DNA of 64,000 nt, taken from assembly GCA_019749935.1 (NCBI GenBank), contig JAIEPD010000031.1, forward strand, positions 53,103 through 117,102, in the 5' to 3' direction. Within the stretch, counting starts at the first letter, position 1. Each line of letters begins with the position of its first letter. This DNA comes from Alphaproteobacteria bacterium (GTDB taxonomy: Bacteria > Pseudomonadota > Alphaproteobacteria > Paracaedibacterales > CAIULA01). Position numbers and translations under genes: made by a program. Below are positions 36,136 to 46,619 of this stretch, one piece after another. A model generated the notes under the pieces. The model was not told where the DNA came from and made no database searches. It saw nothing but the letters and a program-made list of their open reading frames with translations.

Positions 36136-36555
36136 TCATAAAGCTTTTTTCAAATAATAGCGTTTATGGCCTGGTGGGCAGTTTTCAAGGATGCCAAAAA
36201 TTTCATAACCATGTTCGAGATAAAAATCTTTGGCCTGAAAATCAAAAGTATCTAAGTGAGCAAGTGTTGCACCCATTTCTTTTGCTTCTTGTTCAACTTT
36301 TTGCAATAGGGTGCTTCCCAAACGCTGGCCTCTGTATTTTTCATCAATATATAAAACCTCAACATATAAAACTCCCCAATGGTAAACAAAGGAGTTAATG
36401 CCAGCAATAATTTCTTCATTATCTTTAATAATGTAATTTTTTATAACAAGTGTGGGTTCATGAGTGGCGGGAACTTGAGTTCTGTTGAATTCACCAAGTC
36501 TGTTATCGATCAGTTCAGCCTGTTGCTTGGTGGCAGGGAAGATATCAAACTTCAT
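36136..36555 (-). CDS. GNAT family N-acetyltransferase
   Basis: 139 residues from the ATG at MKFDIFPATK, chosen because a gga site precedes it (a GTG 12 bases earlier is possible). The acetyl-CoA motif is visible as VLYIDEKYRGQRLGSTLLQK, followed by HLDTFDFQAKDFYLEHGY, typical of the C-terminal GNAT strand and helix. Acceptor unknown. It is convergent with cydX. Confidence 0.85.
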   Translation of the reverse strand: MKFDIFPATKQQAELIDNRLGEFNRTQVPATHEPTLVIKNYIIKDNEEIIAGINSFVYHWGVLYVEVLYIDEKYRGQRLGSTLLQKVEQEAKEMGATLAHLDTFDFQAKDFYLEHGYEIFGILENCPPGHKRYYLKKAL

Positions 36556-36768
36556 GATGGATTCCACGATTAGAACAACCAGATCTAGAATGCAGCTGAA
36601 CTTTTACATTCATTGCAATGACAATAGTATCAGCTATGTGTACCCTACAACTTTTTTAATGGTCTGTGATAATTTTTATAAGTAAAAGCTTTTTAGTAAT
36701 TAATAACCTTTGAGGTTTTCTTTATTTCATATATTTTATTTACATAAGCAGTAAGGACAAAAAAATCA

Positions 36769-37668
36769 ATGCATCGCTCTTTTAAAAAAGGAAATATCTA
36801 TGGAGCGTGTCTGATTGTGTTCGTTGCGGTTATTACAACCTTAACCAATACCTTAACGCACCTTTTACCTAAAGATTTTCCAACGGAAGAAATCCTGTTT
36901 TTCAAAGTTAGCATTGGTTTGTTTTTGATCACGCTTTTTTATATACAAGACCTCAAAACCCTTACGCAAACTAACATGCTCTACTGGCAGGCGCTGAAAG
37001 GGTTTGCCGGGGCAATTGGGAATTGGTTTTGGATTGCATCCATTCAAGTTCTGCCCTTGGCCGATGCGACTGCCTTGTCCCTTACTAGCGCCTTTTTGAC
37101 AACGATAGGTGCAGCATACTTTTTCTTCGAACGCATTAATCGATGGATCTTATTGGCAATTACCATGGGGTTTGCGGGTGTTTCCTTAATTTTATGCCCC
37201 TCTGCCATGATTTTTAGTATTTATGCATTTTTCCCTTTATTTTCAGCCGTTTCTCTTTCCGCATCCTCTTTAATCATAAAAAGAGTTTCTTTGAAAGATT
37301 CTTCGAATACAACGGTTTTCTATTTGATGTTATTTATGACTTTGTTCAGTGTTGGGCCAGCCTCTTGGAATTGGCAGACTCCGGATGTTAATCAACTGAT
37401 GCTGTTAATTATGATTGGCTGTTTATACACTGTGGGTCAGTTTGCGTTGATTGAGGCTTATACGCATGCAACGGCTGGCTTTGTTGCTCCGTTCAAATTT
37501 ACACGTTTTCCGCTTGCAATTTTATCAGGTGTTTTCCTTTTTGAAGAGCATATTACATGGAACACAGCTCTTGGTGGCAGCTTAATTATTCTTTCATATT
37601 ACACCGTTATAAAAGCAAAAAGCTTGCCTGCTTATTTTTATACAAAATCAAATTCTAAGGCTGGGTAA
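36769..37668 (+). CDS. EamA/DMT family transporter
   Basis: 299 residues with about ten membrane helices and two EamA repeats: LTNTLTHLLPKDFPTEEILFF and the WQALKGFAGAIGNWFWIASI helix pair in the first, VSLSASSLIIKRVSLKD and EAYTHATAGFVAPFKFTRFP in the second. Acts in the inner membrane as a metabolite exporter or importer. Substrate not predictable. RhaT- or SAM-transporter-like members are common in intracellular alphaproteobacteria. Confidence 0.85.
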   Translation: MHRSFKKGNIYGACLIVFVAVITTLTNTLTHLLPKDFPTEEILFFKVSIGLFLITLFYIQDLKTLTQTNMLYWQALKGFAGAIGNWFWIASIQVLPLADATALSLTSAFLTTIGAAYFFFERINRWILLAITMGFAGVSLILCPSAMIFSIYAFFPLFSAVSLSASSLIIKRVSLKDSSNTTVFYLMLFMTLFSVGPASWNWQTPDVNQLMLLIMIGCLYTVGQFALIEAYTHATAGFVAPFKFTRFPLAILSGVFLFEEHITWNTALGGSLIILSYYTVIKAKSLPAYFYTKSNSKAG

Positions 37669-37693
37669 GTTTTTCTGCGGATTGTGTATGATT

Positions 37694-38509
37694 CTAACCT
37701 GCATATTCAAGAAAATTATCATTAAACATTTTAATGAGTTCTGATTTATTACGATATCCAGTCTTCTCTTTAACATTATTGATATAAGATTCAACGGTAC
37801 GAGGTGAGATGCCCAACAATTTGCCAATTTCTTTACTCGTTTTACCTGTTGTCAGTTGATACAGACAGGCAGTTTCTCTATTTGAAAAAGTAATATTCAA
37901 AAGTTTTCCTTTGAAAGAGAAGGTTTGAAGATTGCTTTTTAGAGAGAAATTTTTAACAAATCTACTGTCTATATTAAATGTAGGATTTTTGTTTTTAGAA
38001 ACAATTAATTTGCTTGGATCAGATGTATCAATAATATTTGCGGCTTTACGTTTAAAATAAAAAATAAATTCTCTCAAAACATTTAAATTATTAATGTAAA
38101 AATTTATCATTTCTTCATTTAATGGTGTGGTAGCAAAGGCATAGGTTACTGTTGAAGTGCCTTCTTTTTCATAAATATTGAATCCATTCCATATATTGAG
38201 ATCATAAACAGCGTTATACACGGTGTCTTTTTTAAAGCCTGCCCATAAAGAGTAGTTTAGATTTTCAGGAAGATAAGTTTGCATATGCGGTAAATCATCT
38301 TGAAAATTATTTTGAATATACGATTCCATCCATTTTTTTTCGCTACAGACATAGAGTCGAGTATTATTATCATTGAAAATTTTAATATAAAAAAATTGAG
38401 TAATCATAAAATTATCAAACAAAGGTCTGCATACATCAATGAACTGACAATTAACAGAATCATTATATTCAATAGCACGCTTATTAATTGTGTCTGCAGT
38501 ATTTGACAT
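37694..38509 (-). CDS. LuxR-type transcriptional regulator
   Basis: 271 residues. The C-terminal domain (about 205-262) is a GerE/LuxR helix-turn-helix: FSNRETACLYQLTTGKTSKE, then IGKLLGISPRTVESYINNVK. The N-terminal 190 residues have an alpha/beta pattern like a sensor (PAS- or autoinducer-binding-like) domain, not assigned to a named family. No luxI-type synthase is in the window, so it is an orphan regulator, possibly sensing host or neighbour signals. It is convergent with the EamA gene. Confidence 0.75.
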   Translation of the reverse strand: MSNTADTINKRAIEYNDSVNCQFIDVCRPLFDNFMITQFFYIKIFNDNNTRLYVCSEKKWMESYIQNNFQDDLPHMQTYLPENLNYSLWAGFKKDTVYNAVYDLNIWNGFNIYEKEGTSTVTYAFATTPLNEEMINFYINNLNVLREFIFYFKRKAANIIDTSDPSKLIVSKNKNPTFNIDSRFVKNFSLKSNLQTFSFKGKLLNITFSNRETACLYQLTTGKTSKEIGKLLGISPRTVESYINNVKEKTGYRNKSELIKMFNDNFLEYAG

Positions 38510-38862
38510 ATTAATACCTCTTTAATAAAAATAACTCTTGGAGAGATTTTTAAAATCTCTAATTTTGAAAATAAGCATAATTAAATCAGCGTTAGCTTCC
38601 AAAACACTTATTAATTTCAACAATTTACTGATTATCAAAGAGATCTAGATGACGTAAAAAATTGAAATAATTTATTTTAAATACATTTGTAAATTTTCCA
38701 ATTGTATGGTTTTAGTTGAGAGATTTCAAGAAGCCTATTTTTACTTACGGTTGTATAAAACTGAGCCGCAAACATGATAATATTTTTATTATCCGCTATG
38801 TATTCAGAAACGATTGAGGAAAATAAAGAGTTTAGAGATCTTTTGAATATAACCAATGAATT
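38510..38862. other. Intergenic stretch without a recognised gene
   Basis: AT-rich, with no credible reading frame. It should include the promoter of the LuxR-type gene at its left edge and, at its right, decayed sequence leading into the phosphotransferase remnant. Confidence 0.5.
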
Positions 38863-39132
38863 TTGAGAGACCATGATTTTGGATGCATGGCTATTGGGGA
38901 TCCAGCTTGTGATTTGGTCATAGCTTGGATATTTTTGACAAAAGAAAGCCGAAGAATATTTAGATCGCACTTAAATATAAATTTCAATACATGGGCTAGG
39001 GCACGTGGATGGGCTTTATGCAAGGCTCTTATTACCATTGCTTCCTTCAACGATAAAACTTGTGAAGCCGTTATGAAGCAAAAGAGAGTTACAGAAGAGA
39101 TCTTAAGGGAATATGAATTTGAAAATGACTAG
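38863..39132 (+). pseudogene. Remnant of an aminoglycoside phosphotransferase family gene
   Basis: The open frame of about 89 codons reads HDFGCMAIGDPACDLVIAW, then FLTKESRRIFRSHLNI and TWARARGWALCKALITI. This is the C-terminal part of APH-family kinases (metal-binding D of the DFG-like segment onward). The N-terminal lobe and the catalytic HGDxxxxN loop are missing, and there is no normal start, so it is a decayed fragment. The family also includes homoserine and choline kinases; drug resistance should not be assumed. Confidence 0.75.
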
Positions 39133-39140
39133 TCTTTTAT

Positions 39141-40238
39141 TTATCGTCCAACTCGAACATCATTATGCAAGGCTACGGAGAATATAAGTCCTTGGCTAAA
39201 CAACAACGTAATCATGGCCGTTCCACCGTACGAAATTAGAGGAAGAGGGATTCCAACAACAGGTAGTAATCCCATAACCATGGCCATATTAATAAATGCA
39301 TATAAGAAAAATGTGGTAGTCAGGCCAATTCCAACTAATTTTCCAAATTGGGTGCGTGAAGATAAGGCTACGTTAAAGTTGTAAATAATAATGATACCGT
39401 ACAAAAACAATAGGATAATTGCTCCAATCAATCCAAATTCTTCACAAAACATGGTGAAGATAAAATCTGTTTGTTTCTCAGGTAGGAAATTAAGATGACT
39501 TTGGGTCCCTTGTAAAAAACCTTTTCCCCATAATCCTCCAGACCCTAAAGCAATTTTTGATTGCATAACGTGATACCCTGTATTCATAGGATCACTTTCT
39601 GGGTTTAGAAAAATGAGAATGCGTTTTTGCTGATATGTATACAAAGAATTCCATAAAAGAGGAATTGCTGCTAATGCAGCGCCACCTGCAACAAAAAATT
39701 TCCATGCTTTAACGCCAGTCACAAAAAAGAGAGCGGTACCGCTGGCGAGTAAAATCATAGCAGTTCCAAGATCTGGTTGACGCATAACAAATAAGGTAGG
39801 AGCTAAAATCATAATTAAAGGAAAAATCAGAGTTCTAAGATAGCTAATATCTTCTAAAGTGCATCCATGAAAATAACGAGCGAGCGCTAAAATGAGACAG
39901 ACCCTCATAAGTTCAGACGGCTGTAAGTTAAAAGCGTAAAGATCTAACCAACGCTGTCCTCCCATTCCAACAAACCCAAGTACTTCAACGGCGATAAGCA
40001 GAAAAAACGAAATCATGTATAAAATATAGGCTTTGGAATACCATTGACGAATATCTGTGATTGAAACAACAAGCATCATTAAAAAGCCAATAGCAAATCT
40101 TGGAAGCTGCCTTGTCGCCCAAGGAGAAAAACTCCCATTAGCCGCTGAAAAAAGCATCAATATTCCAATTCCTGAGATAATGGTCAAGAGAATGAGAATA
40201 ATCGGATTTAATCTTTTAAGGCGAGAAAAGCTAATCAT
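39141..40238 (-). CDS. rodA: RodA, SEDS peptidoglycan glycosyltransferase
   Basis: Polymerises lipid II during cell elongation. 365 residues with about ten membrane helices and the SEDS signatures FNLQPSELMRV, HVMQSKIALGSGGLWGKG, LPEKQTDFIFTMFCEEFG and the end LPLISYGGTAM. Its start overlaps the stop of mrdA by four bases, so the pair is coupled. Last gene of the elongasome cluster. Confidence 0.95.
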   Translation of the reverse strand: MISFSRLKRLNPIILILLTIISGIGILMLFSAANGSFSPWATRQLPRFAIGFLMMLVVSITDIRQWYSKAYILYMISFFLLIAVEVLGFVGMGGQRWLDLYAFNLQPSELMRVCLILALARYFHGCTLEDISYLRTLIFPLIMILAPTLFVMRQPDLGTAMILLASGTALFFVTGVKAWKFFVAGGAALAAIPLLWNSLYTYQQKRILIFLNPESDPMNTGYHVMQSKIALGSGGLWGKGFLQGTQSHLNFLPEKQTDFIFTMFCEEFGLIGAIILLFLYGIIIIYNFNVALSSRTQFGKLVGIGLTTTFFLYAFINMAMVMGLLPVVGIPLPLISYGGTAMITLLFSQGLIFSVALHNDVRVGR

Positions 40239-42043
40239 GTTTTACCGGGTATTAATTTTTGAGCTGCATACAGTATTTCTTTTCCTAAAGGCGCGGCTGC
40301 CCTTGCTCCGCTTCCTCCATGTTCAACTAAGACAGTCACAGCAAATCGAGGATTTTCAACTGGGGCATACCCAACATATATAGCATGCTCCCGAAGCAAA
40401 TAAGGCCTGTTATTAACTGTATTTGTCTCGCGTTGTTGCTGTGTGATACGGCTGACCTGCGTGCTACCTGTTTTTCCGCCCATTTCAAAGCAAGGCTCTT
40501 GAATTCTCGAGTTATAAATTGTGCCCCAAGGTTTATTGACTGCATTGGACATGCCATTTAAAATCAGTTGGCAATGTTTGTGAGAATAATCTAAAGACAT
40601 AGCTTCCTTGATATCATCTTTACTAACAAGATGAGGGGTTATAGGTCGCAATCCGTTTACAAGCATAGCAGTCATTTTTGCAAGCTGTAAGGGCGTTGCC
40701 AAAACATAACCTTGTCCGATGGCAATATTCAAAGTTTCGCCCGTCGACCAAGCTTGACGTTTTACTAATCTTTTCCAACTTTTTGTTGGGATAAGGCCTT
40801 CTTTCTCACCAGCAATTTCAATGCCGGTTAGGCTTCCTAAGCCAAAAGACCTGGCTGTTTCAGCAATTGCATCAACCCCTAGAAGAAGGGCAAGATGATA
40901 AAAATACACATCACAAGATTGAGCAATAGCCGACTCTAGATTAATCGTTCCATGACCACCATACTTCCAATGCCAACAATGAAATCGGTGACCATAGAAA
41001 TCGTAATGACCAGGGCAGTGGAATGTTGTGTGTTCATCAATAACGCCTCTTGATAATCCTGCAAGGCTCACAATCATTTTAAAAGTTGAACCAGGAGAAT
41101 ATAAGCCAGAGATCGCTTTGTTATTCAAAGGGCGATAAAGATTTGATGAAAGGTCCTTCCAATCTTTTCTGGAAATTTGTCCTGTAAATAAATTGGAGTT
41201 AAAACCAGGCGATGAAACTAATGATAAGACAGCGCCGGTGTGAACATCAAGCACAACGCATGTTGCGCTTTCGACTTTTTGCAAAGTGTCATAAACGGCT
41301 TTTTGTAATGGATAGTCTAGTGTGAGTTTCAGATCATTTCCGCTAATGCTATCAAGTGTTGTGAGTGTGCGAACGATACGGCGGGTTGCGTTAACCTCTA
41401 CTTGTTTCAAGCCAGGCTTCCCTCTAAGAGAAGCATCAAAAGTTTTCTCGACTCCACTTTTACCAATTTTAAAGCCTGGTAATTCAAGCAAAGGAGTTCC
41501 GTCTAAATCTTTTTCAGAAACGGCTGCTATATACCCAATTGTATGACATGTTTCAAAAGGGTATGGGTAAGATCTCGATTGACCTTTCTCAATAACGACC
41601 CCAGGAAGGTCAGGGCAGTGCAATTCTAATTTAGAAAGTTCTTCCCACGTCAAATCTTCTTTGATTATGACGGATGCGTATCGTCTTCTTTTCTTGATTT
41701 GTGATTGAAGGGTGAAAATTGTTTGCTCATTGAGTGACAAAATACTTGTGAGTTTCTCAATGATTTTATTAAGCTCGTCCTTTTGATCAAGGCTAAGCAC
41801 ACCCTTATATGAGGTGTGATTGTCAGCCAAAATAATACCAGAACGGTCCGTAATTTTGCCTCGGGTGGGAGTAAGCAGAAGAGATTGAATTCTATTTTTA
41901 TCAGATAATAATTGATAATGTTTGCTGTGAACAACTTGCAAGACGTAAAGACGACCTATCAGTCCCAGAATTAAAGAGGATTGAATGCCACCTAAAATGA
42001 TAGCGCGTCTTGTGAAGACTTTATTTTGGTCTTTTTCAATCAA
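40235..42043 (-). CDS. mrdA: MrdA (PBP2), elongation transpeptidase
   Basis: Class B penicillin-binding protein that cross-links peptidoglycan with RodA. 602 residues with one N-terminal membrane helix, the dimerisation domain (GVEKTFDASLRGKPG) and the transpeptidase triads: SxxK in YSPGSTFKMIVS, SxN-type SCD in AQSCDVYFYH, and KTG in GGKTGSTQVSR. Eight bases separate it from mreD upstream. Confidence 0.95.
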   Translation of the reverse strand: MIEKDQNKVFTRRAIILGGIQSSLILGLIGRLYVLQVVHSKHYQLLSDKNRIQSLLLTPTRGKITDRSGIILADNHTSYKGVLSLDQKDELNKIIEKLTSILSLNEQTIFTLQSQIKKRRRYASVIIKEDLTWEELSKLELHCPDLPGVVIEKGQSRSYPYPFETCHTIGYIAAVSEKDLDGTPLLELPGFKIGKSGVEKTFDASLRGKPGLKQVEVNATRRIVRTLTTLDSISGNDLKLTLDYPLQKAVYDTLQKVESATCVVLDVHTGAVLSLVSSPGFNSNLFTGQISRKDWKDLSSNLYRPLNNKAISGLYSPGSTFKMIVSLAGLSRGVIDEHTTFHCPGHYDFYGHRFHCWHWKYGGHGTINLESAIAQSCDVYFYHLALLLGVDAIAETARSFGLGSLTGIEIAGEKEGLIPTKSWKRLVKRQAWSTGETLNIAIGQGYVLATPLQLAKMTAMLVNGLRPITPHLVSKDDIKEAMSLDYSHKHCQLILNGMSNAVNKPWGTIYNSRIQEPCFEMGGKTGSTQVSRITQQQRETNTVNNRPYLLREHAIYVGYAPVENPRFAVTVLVEHGGSGARAAAPLGKEILYAAQKLIPGKT

Positions 42044-42050
42044 AGTCTTA

Positions 42051-42566
42051 TTACCCTATCTTTTTGCTGATCGCATATAAGAATTTTAAACTCAATGGAT
42101 AGGAGCATATTGTTAGAATTGTTCCAAGGGAAAGCAATGAAAAAGAGAAAAGCTCCTCAAAAATATAGGATAATAGCAAACTATGAAACGATGTACTTAT
42201 AACACAAAAAACAGCAAAACCTACCCAGCTTAATAGCATGTCTTCCCTTGCTAGATACCGGCTCTGACTGATGAGAATGCTATGAAGGCATAAAAATTCT
42301 AAGCTTGAAAATCCTAAAGGATAACCATAGATTCCGTCTTGCATAAGACCCGCTAAAAATATACCACCGAGGCTTAGCATTGGGGGGTAATAAAGAGTGC
42401 CAAAATATAAAATGTATAAATAAAACTGGGGATAAACACCTAAAGAAGACCATACAGGCAAAGCATTAATCATTAAAACAAAAATAGCTAGAGCTGTATA
42501 TTTAAAGTGTTGCCAATCTAGAAGTATAGTTTGCCAAAGGGATAGAGCGACGCTTTTATTCGACAT
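42051..42566 (-). CDS. mreD: MreD, rod shape-determining membrane protein
   Basis: About 171 residues with five predicted membrane helices and the typical short loops (YFGTLYYPPMLSLGGIFLAGL and QDGIYGYPLGFSSLEFL). It couples MreC to RodA/PBP2 at the inner membrane. The ATG chosen overlaps the mreC stop by 11 bases; an in-frame ATG 15 bases earlier is possible. Position between mreC and mrdA makes the call firm despite weak sequence conservation. Confidence 0.85.
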   Translation of the reverse strand: MSNKSVALSLWQTILLDWQHFKYTALAIFVLMINALPVWSSLGVYPQFYLYILYFGTLYYPPMLSLGGIFLAGLMQDGIYGYPLGFSSLEFLCLHSILISQSRYLAREDMLLSWVGFAVFCVISTSFHSLLLSYIFEELFSFSLLSLGTILTICSYPLSLKFLYAISKKIG

Positions 42567-43476
42567 CTTCTGGGACAGCATTTTTAAGGATTGTTACATA
42601 TTCAAGGCGCGTGACATCAGCAATTGTTGTCGCAGTAATCGTTTCATTTTGGATATTTGTTACGACTGCAACGGGTAGTCCAGGAGGATAAATTCCTCCA
42701 TATCCTGAGGTTAAGAAACGATCTCCAACCTTTATAGGTTCTTTTTTGACAGATGGCTGTGAGTCTGAAGAAGAAGGGCTGTCCGTATGGATAACAGTTA
42801 ATTCGCGAGAATTATTATGCCCCGAGAGGATGGCTTGTTCTCCTGTTGATTCAACACGTACAGGAACTCGTGAGCTAACATCCGTAATTAACATGACGCG
42901 GGCTGTTGTCATGCCTATATTAATAATGCGACCAATAATTCCATCAGGACACACAACAGCTTGATTCTTTTCAAGTTCTAAAGAGTTTGAGTTGGCAACG
43001 AGCATGGTTGAACGGTAACCATCATTCGGAATTCCCAATATTTTTGTTGTGACAATGCTATTTGGTAGATTTGGATCAGTGTTTAACATTTCTTTTAAAT
43101 ACTGATTTTCACGTTCTTTTTTTTGGGCTAGGACCTGCCAATCAAGAAGTTTTTTATTTTCTTCTTTGAGTGTATTAATTTCCTGTCTTAAGCTTTCGTT
43201 GTTTCTTACATATTCTTTTGTCCATTCAATAGGTTGACTCAAGATATGAATGGCGGGAGTGGTGATATCCATTAACATGCTTTCTAACGAAGAGAAAATA
43301 GGATGCTGTATGGATGACAGATGAAGACAATATGCTGACATAGCAACAAAAAGAATTGTAAAAAAGAATTTATTGATAGCAACAACAGAACGCTTAAAAG
43401 TACGCGCCATAAATACAAAGAATATATGGCTGCGTCTTAATCCTGTTGCTTTTAAACCAAAGAAAGAAAGAAGCAT
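42556..43476 (-). CDS. mreC: MreC, rod shape-determining protein
   Basis: Periplasmic scaffold of the elongasome. 306 residues: short cytoplasmic tail, one membrane helix (about 37-53), coiled coil (NESLRQEINTLKEENKKLL) and a beta domain with GIPNDGYRSTMLVANS, VVCPDGIIGRIIN and GDRFLTSGYGGIYPPGLPV. The true start may be the ATG at 43410 (MARTFKRS); neither has a clear ribosome site. It follows mreB after a 180-base gap. Confidence 0.92.
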   Translation of the reverse strand: MLLSFFGLKATGLRRSHIFFVFMARTFKRSVVAINKFFFTILFVAMSAYCLHLSSIQHPIFSSLESMLMDITTPAIHILSQPIEWTKEYVRNNESLRQEINTLKEENKKLLDWQVLAQKKERENQYLKEMLNTDPNLPNSIVTTKILGIPNDGYRSTMLVANSNSLELEKNQAVVCPDGIIGRIINIGMTTARVMLITDVSSRVPVRVESTGEQAILSGHNNSRELTVIHTDSPSSSDSQPSVKKEPIKVGDRFLTSGYGGIYPPGLPVAVVTNIQNETITATTIADVTRLEYVTILKNAVPEDVE

Positions 43477-43657
43477 TTCTAGATTACATTAAAAATTGTT
43501 TTAAATTGTAACTGATGTTTGACATAGCTTATTGTTATCAAAAGCTTCCCCTTGTTGGAAAATTTACTTTTACCTGGGGCTAATCTCTTCCAAACAAAAG
43601 TTTATATAAAATTACCCTATTTCCCCATAGGTTCGGCTTTTAATCAACTGTTTATTT

Positions 43658-44707
<1,050 letters not shown>

Positions 44708-44836
44708 TTATTATTAAAATCCGAAGTTCGTTAACTCTACAAACCATTCAAAGAATGATCAAGCACCATTTTATATTCGACCATATTTTATATTGACCAA
44801 AGTTAATGGGGTTTTCTATTTCTTTATGACTATTTC

Positions 44837-45586
44837 TTATGCTGATAATTTATCAGCGATTTCATCACTAATCTCAAAGTTAGCGTAGACGTTTTGAACG
44901 TCATCATTATCTTCTAAAGCATCAATCAATTTAATAAGTGTTTGCGCTGTATGTTCATCGCAAGCAATTGTATTTAAAGGTTTCCAAATAATCTTAGCTT
45001 CCATAGGATCCCCTAGTTTCTCATGAAGACTATCTCGCACCGTTGCAAAAGAATCCATAGAACAGGTGACTTCTTGTATAGAATCAAGTGTCTCCACATT
45101 GTCAGCTCCTGCTTCAACAGCTGCTTCAAATACGGTATCAAAATCATACTTTGCTGAGTCAAAATGAAGCATGCCCATACGTTCGAACATGAACCCAACA
45201 CTTCCTGTTTCGCCTAAATTTCCGCCGTATTTGTTGAAGTAAGAACGTACCTCAGAAGCTGTGCGATTACGATTGTCTGTCAGGCTTTCAACGATGACTG
45301 CAATACCGCCAGGCCCATATCCTTCATAGCGAACCTCTTCATAGATGGTCCCATCATCGCCGCCTAAGGCTCGTTTCATGGCTCTATCAATGTTGTCTTT
45401 TGGCATATTGGCGGCTCTGGCAGAGGCTAGGGCTGACCTAAGTCTTGGGTTAGAGTTGGGGTCAGGTAAGCCCGAGCGAGCTGCAACCATAATTTCGCGA
45501 GTTATTTTTGCAAATTTTCGAGCACGCTTGGCGTCTTGCGCTCCTTTGCGATGCATAATGTTTTTAAATTGGGAATGACCTGCCAT
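44837..45586 (-). CDS. yebC: YebC/PmpR family protein (TACO1-like)
   Basis: 249 residues starting [20 protein letters not shown], with [33 protein letters not shown] and [14 protein letters not shown], all diagnostic. Members help translation of difficult stretches on the ribosome and have also been described as DNA-binding regulators. It stands alone here, without the ruvCAB genes that often follow. Confidence 0.95.
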   Translation of the reverse strand: MAGHSQFKNIMHRKGAQDAKRARKFAKITREIMVAARSGLPDPNSNPRLRSALASARAANMPKDNIDRAMKRALGGDDGTIYEEVRYEGYGPGGIAVIVESLTDNRNRTASEVRSYFNKYGGNLGETGSVGFMFERMGMLHFDSAKYDFDTVFEAAVEAGADNVETLDSIQEVTCSMDSFATVRDSLHEKLGDPMEAKIIWKPLNTIACDEHTAQTLIKLIDALEDNDDVQNVYANFEISDEIADKLSA

Positions 45587-45737
45587 ACTGAATAACTCTC
45601 TTTAAATTCATGATATCTAAAATTTTCAGATCCGTGAGGACTCTTAAACTGTGAGGCTATTATAGCCTAAAGTTTTATAGACAGAAACTTAAACAGTAAA
45701 ATAGATTTAGGTTTTTTGGGGGCAAAAAGTAGATTTA

Positions 45738-46181
45738 TCAATCCCGATGATAGGGGTGATTATTTTTGATTTGCTGGCACCTATAGAGCTGTTCTACCAA
45801 AAGAGCGCGAACGAGCATGTGGGGCCAGGTCATTTTGCCAAAGCATATTAGCATCTGGCAGCGCTTTTTGACAGCTTCACTAAGTCCATCGGCTCCGCCA
45901 ATAATAAAGGTACAAACTTTGGTTTGGTTGGATTTATTTTCTAAGAGTTCAAAAAATGAACGCGTGGAAAGGTCAACACCCTTTTCGTCCAACCCTATAA
46001 CATAATCATTTGAAGAAAGATGGCTTAAGATAAGTGCGCCTTCTTCTTCTTTTGTATGGTGTTTTTTGGAAATAAGCTCTTGAACCCCAAAATCGAGAGT
46101 AAGCCTCCCTAGATAGTGATCAAGCAGTTGTTTCTCGGAGCTAGCTTTAAGCGTGCCTAAAGCTAGCAATTTATATTTCAT
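45738..46181 (-). CDS. rlmH: RlmH, 23S rRNA pseudouridine-1915 N3-methyltransferase
   Basis: SPOUT methyltransferase for helix 69 of 23S rRNA. 147 residues with VIGLDEKGVDLSTRSF, the knot FIIGGADGLS, and the C-terminal LLVEQLYRCQQIKNNHPYHR, all conserved. The ATG overlaps the rsfS stop, the standard rsfS-rlmH pair. Confidence 0.95.
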   Translation of the reverse strand: MKYKLLALGTLKASSEKQLLDHYLGRLTLDFGVQELISKKHHTKEEEGALILSHLSSNDYVIGLDEKGVDLSTRSFFELLENKSNQTKVCTFIIGGADGLSEAVKKRCQMLICFGKMTWPHMLVRALLVEQLYRCQQIKNNHPYHRD

Positions 46182-46534
46182 AAAGGTAGGACTTGATTAA
46201 TTTCATCAATAGGTTCCCGAGATCCCCACATTTTTTCTAAATTGTAAAACAGGCGTGACTCTGGTCTAAAGATATGCACCAAAACATCGCCAGCATCAAT
46301 TAAAGCCCAGTCGCACTGAGAAAGCCCTTCAACAGCAACAGAGCATCCGCGTTGTTTTAAGTCCTGAGAGACATAATCCGCTAAAGCATTGACTTGACGG
46401 CTTGATGTTCCGGTTGCAATAACCATGTAGTCAACAATCGTTCCTTTGTTAACCAGATCAATGACAATAATATTTTCAGCTTTTTTTTCATCTAACAAGT
46501 GTTTTACAAGTTGAGCAAGTTCAAAAGAAGTCAT
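46178..46534 (-). CDS. rsfS: RsfS, ribosome silencing factor
   Basis: Binds uL14 and blocks 30S-50S joining during starvation. 118 residues with the family pattern ENIIVIDLVNKGTIVDYMVIA, GTSSRQVNALAD, DWALIDAGDVLVHIF and SRLFYNLEKMW. Coupled to rlmH by a four-base overlap. Confidence 0.94.
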   Translation of the reverse strand: MTSFELAQLVKHLLDEKKAENIIVIDLVNKGTIVDYMVIATGTSSRQVNALADYVSQDLKQRGCSVAVEGLSQCDWALIDAGDVLVHIFRPESRLFYNLEKMWGSREPIDEINQVLPL

Positions 46535-46619
46535 GTATTTTCTAAATTTATCCTAATCAAGGTGTTGGTATTCTACTCAGCACATTTATTGATTTCAATG
46601 CTTAAGTTTAACGTTTTAA

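Noticed and set aside
38863..39132. Functional aminoglycoside resistance gene
   Set aside because: Lacks the N-terminal lobe, the catalytic loop and a normal start.
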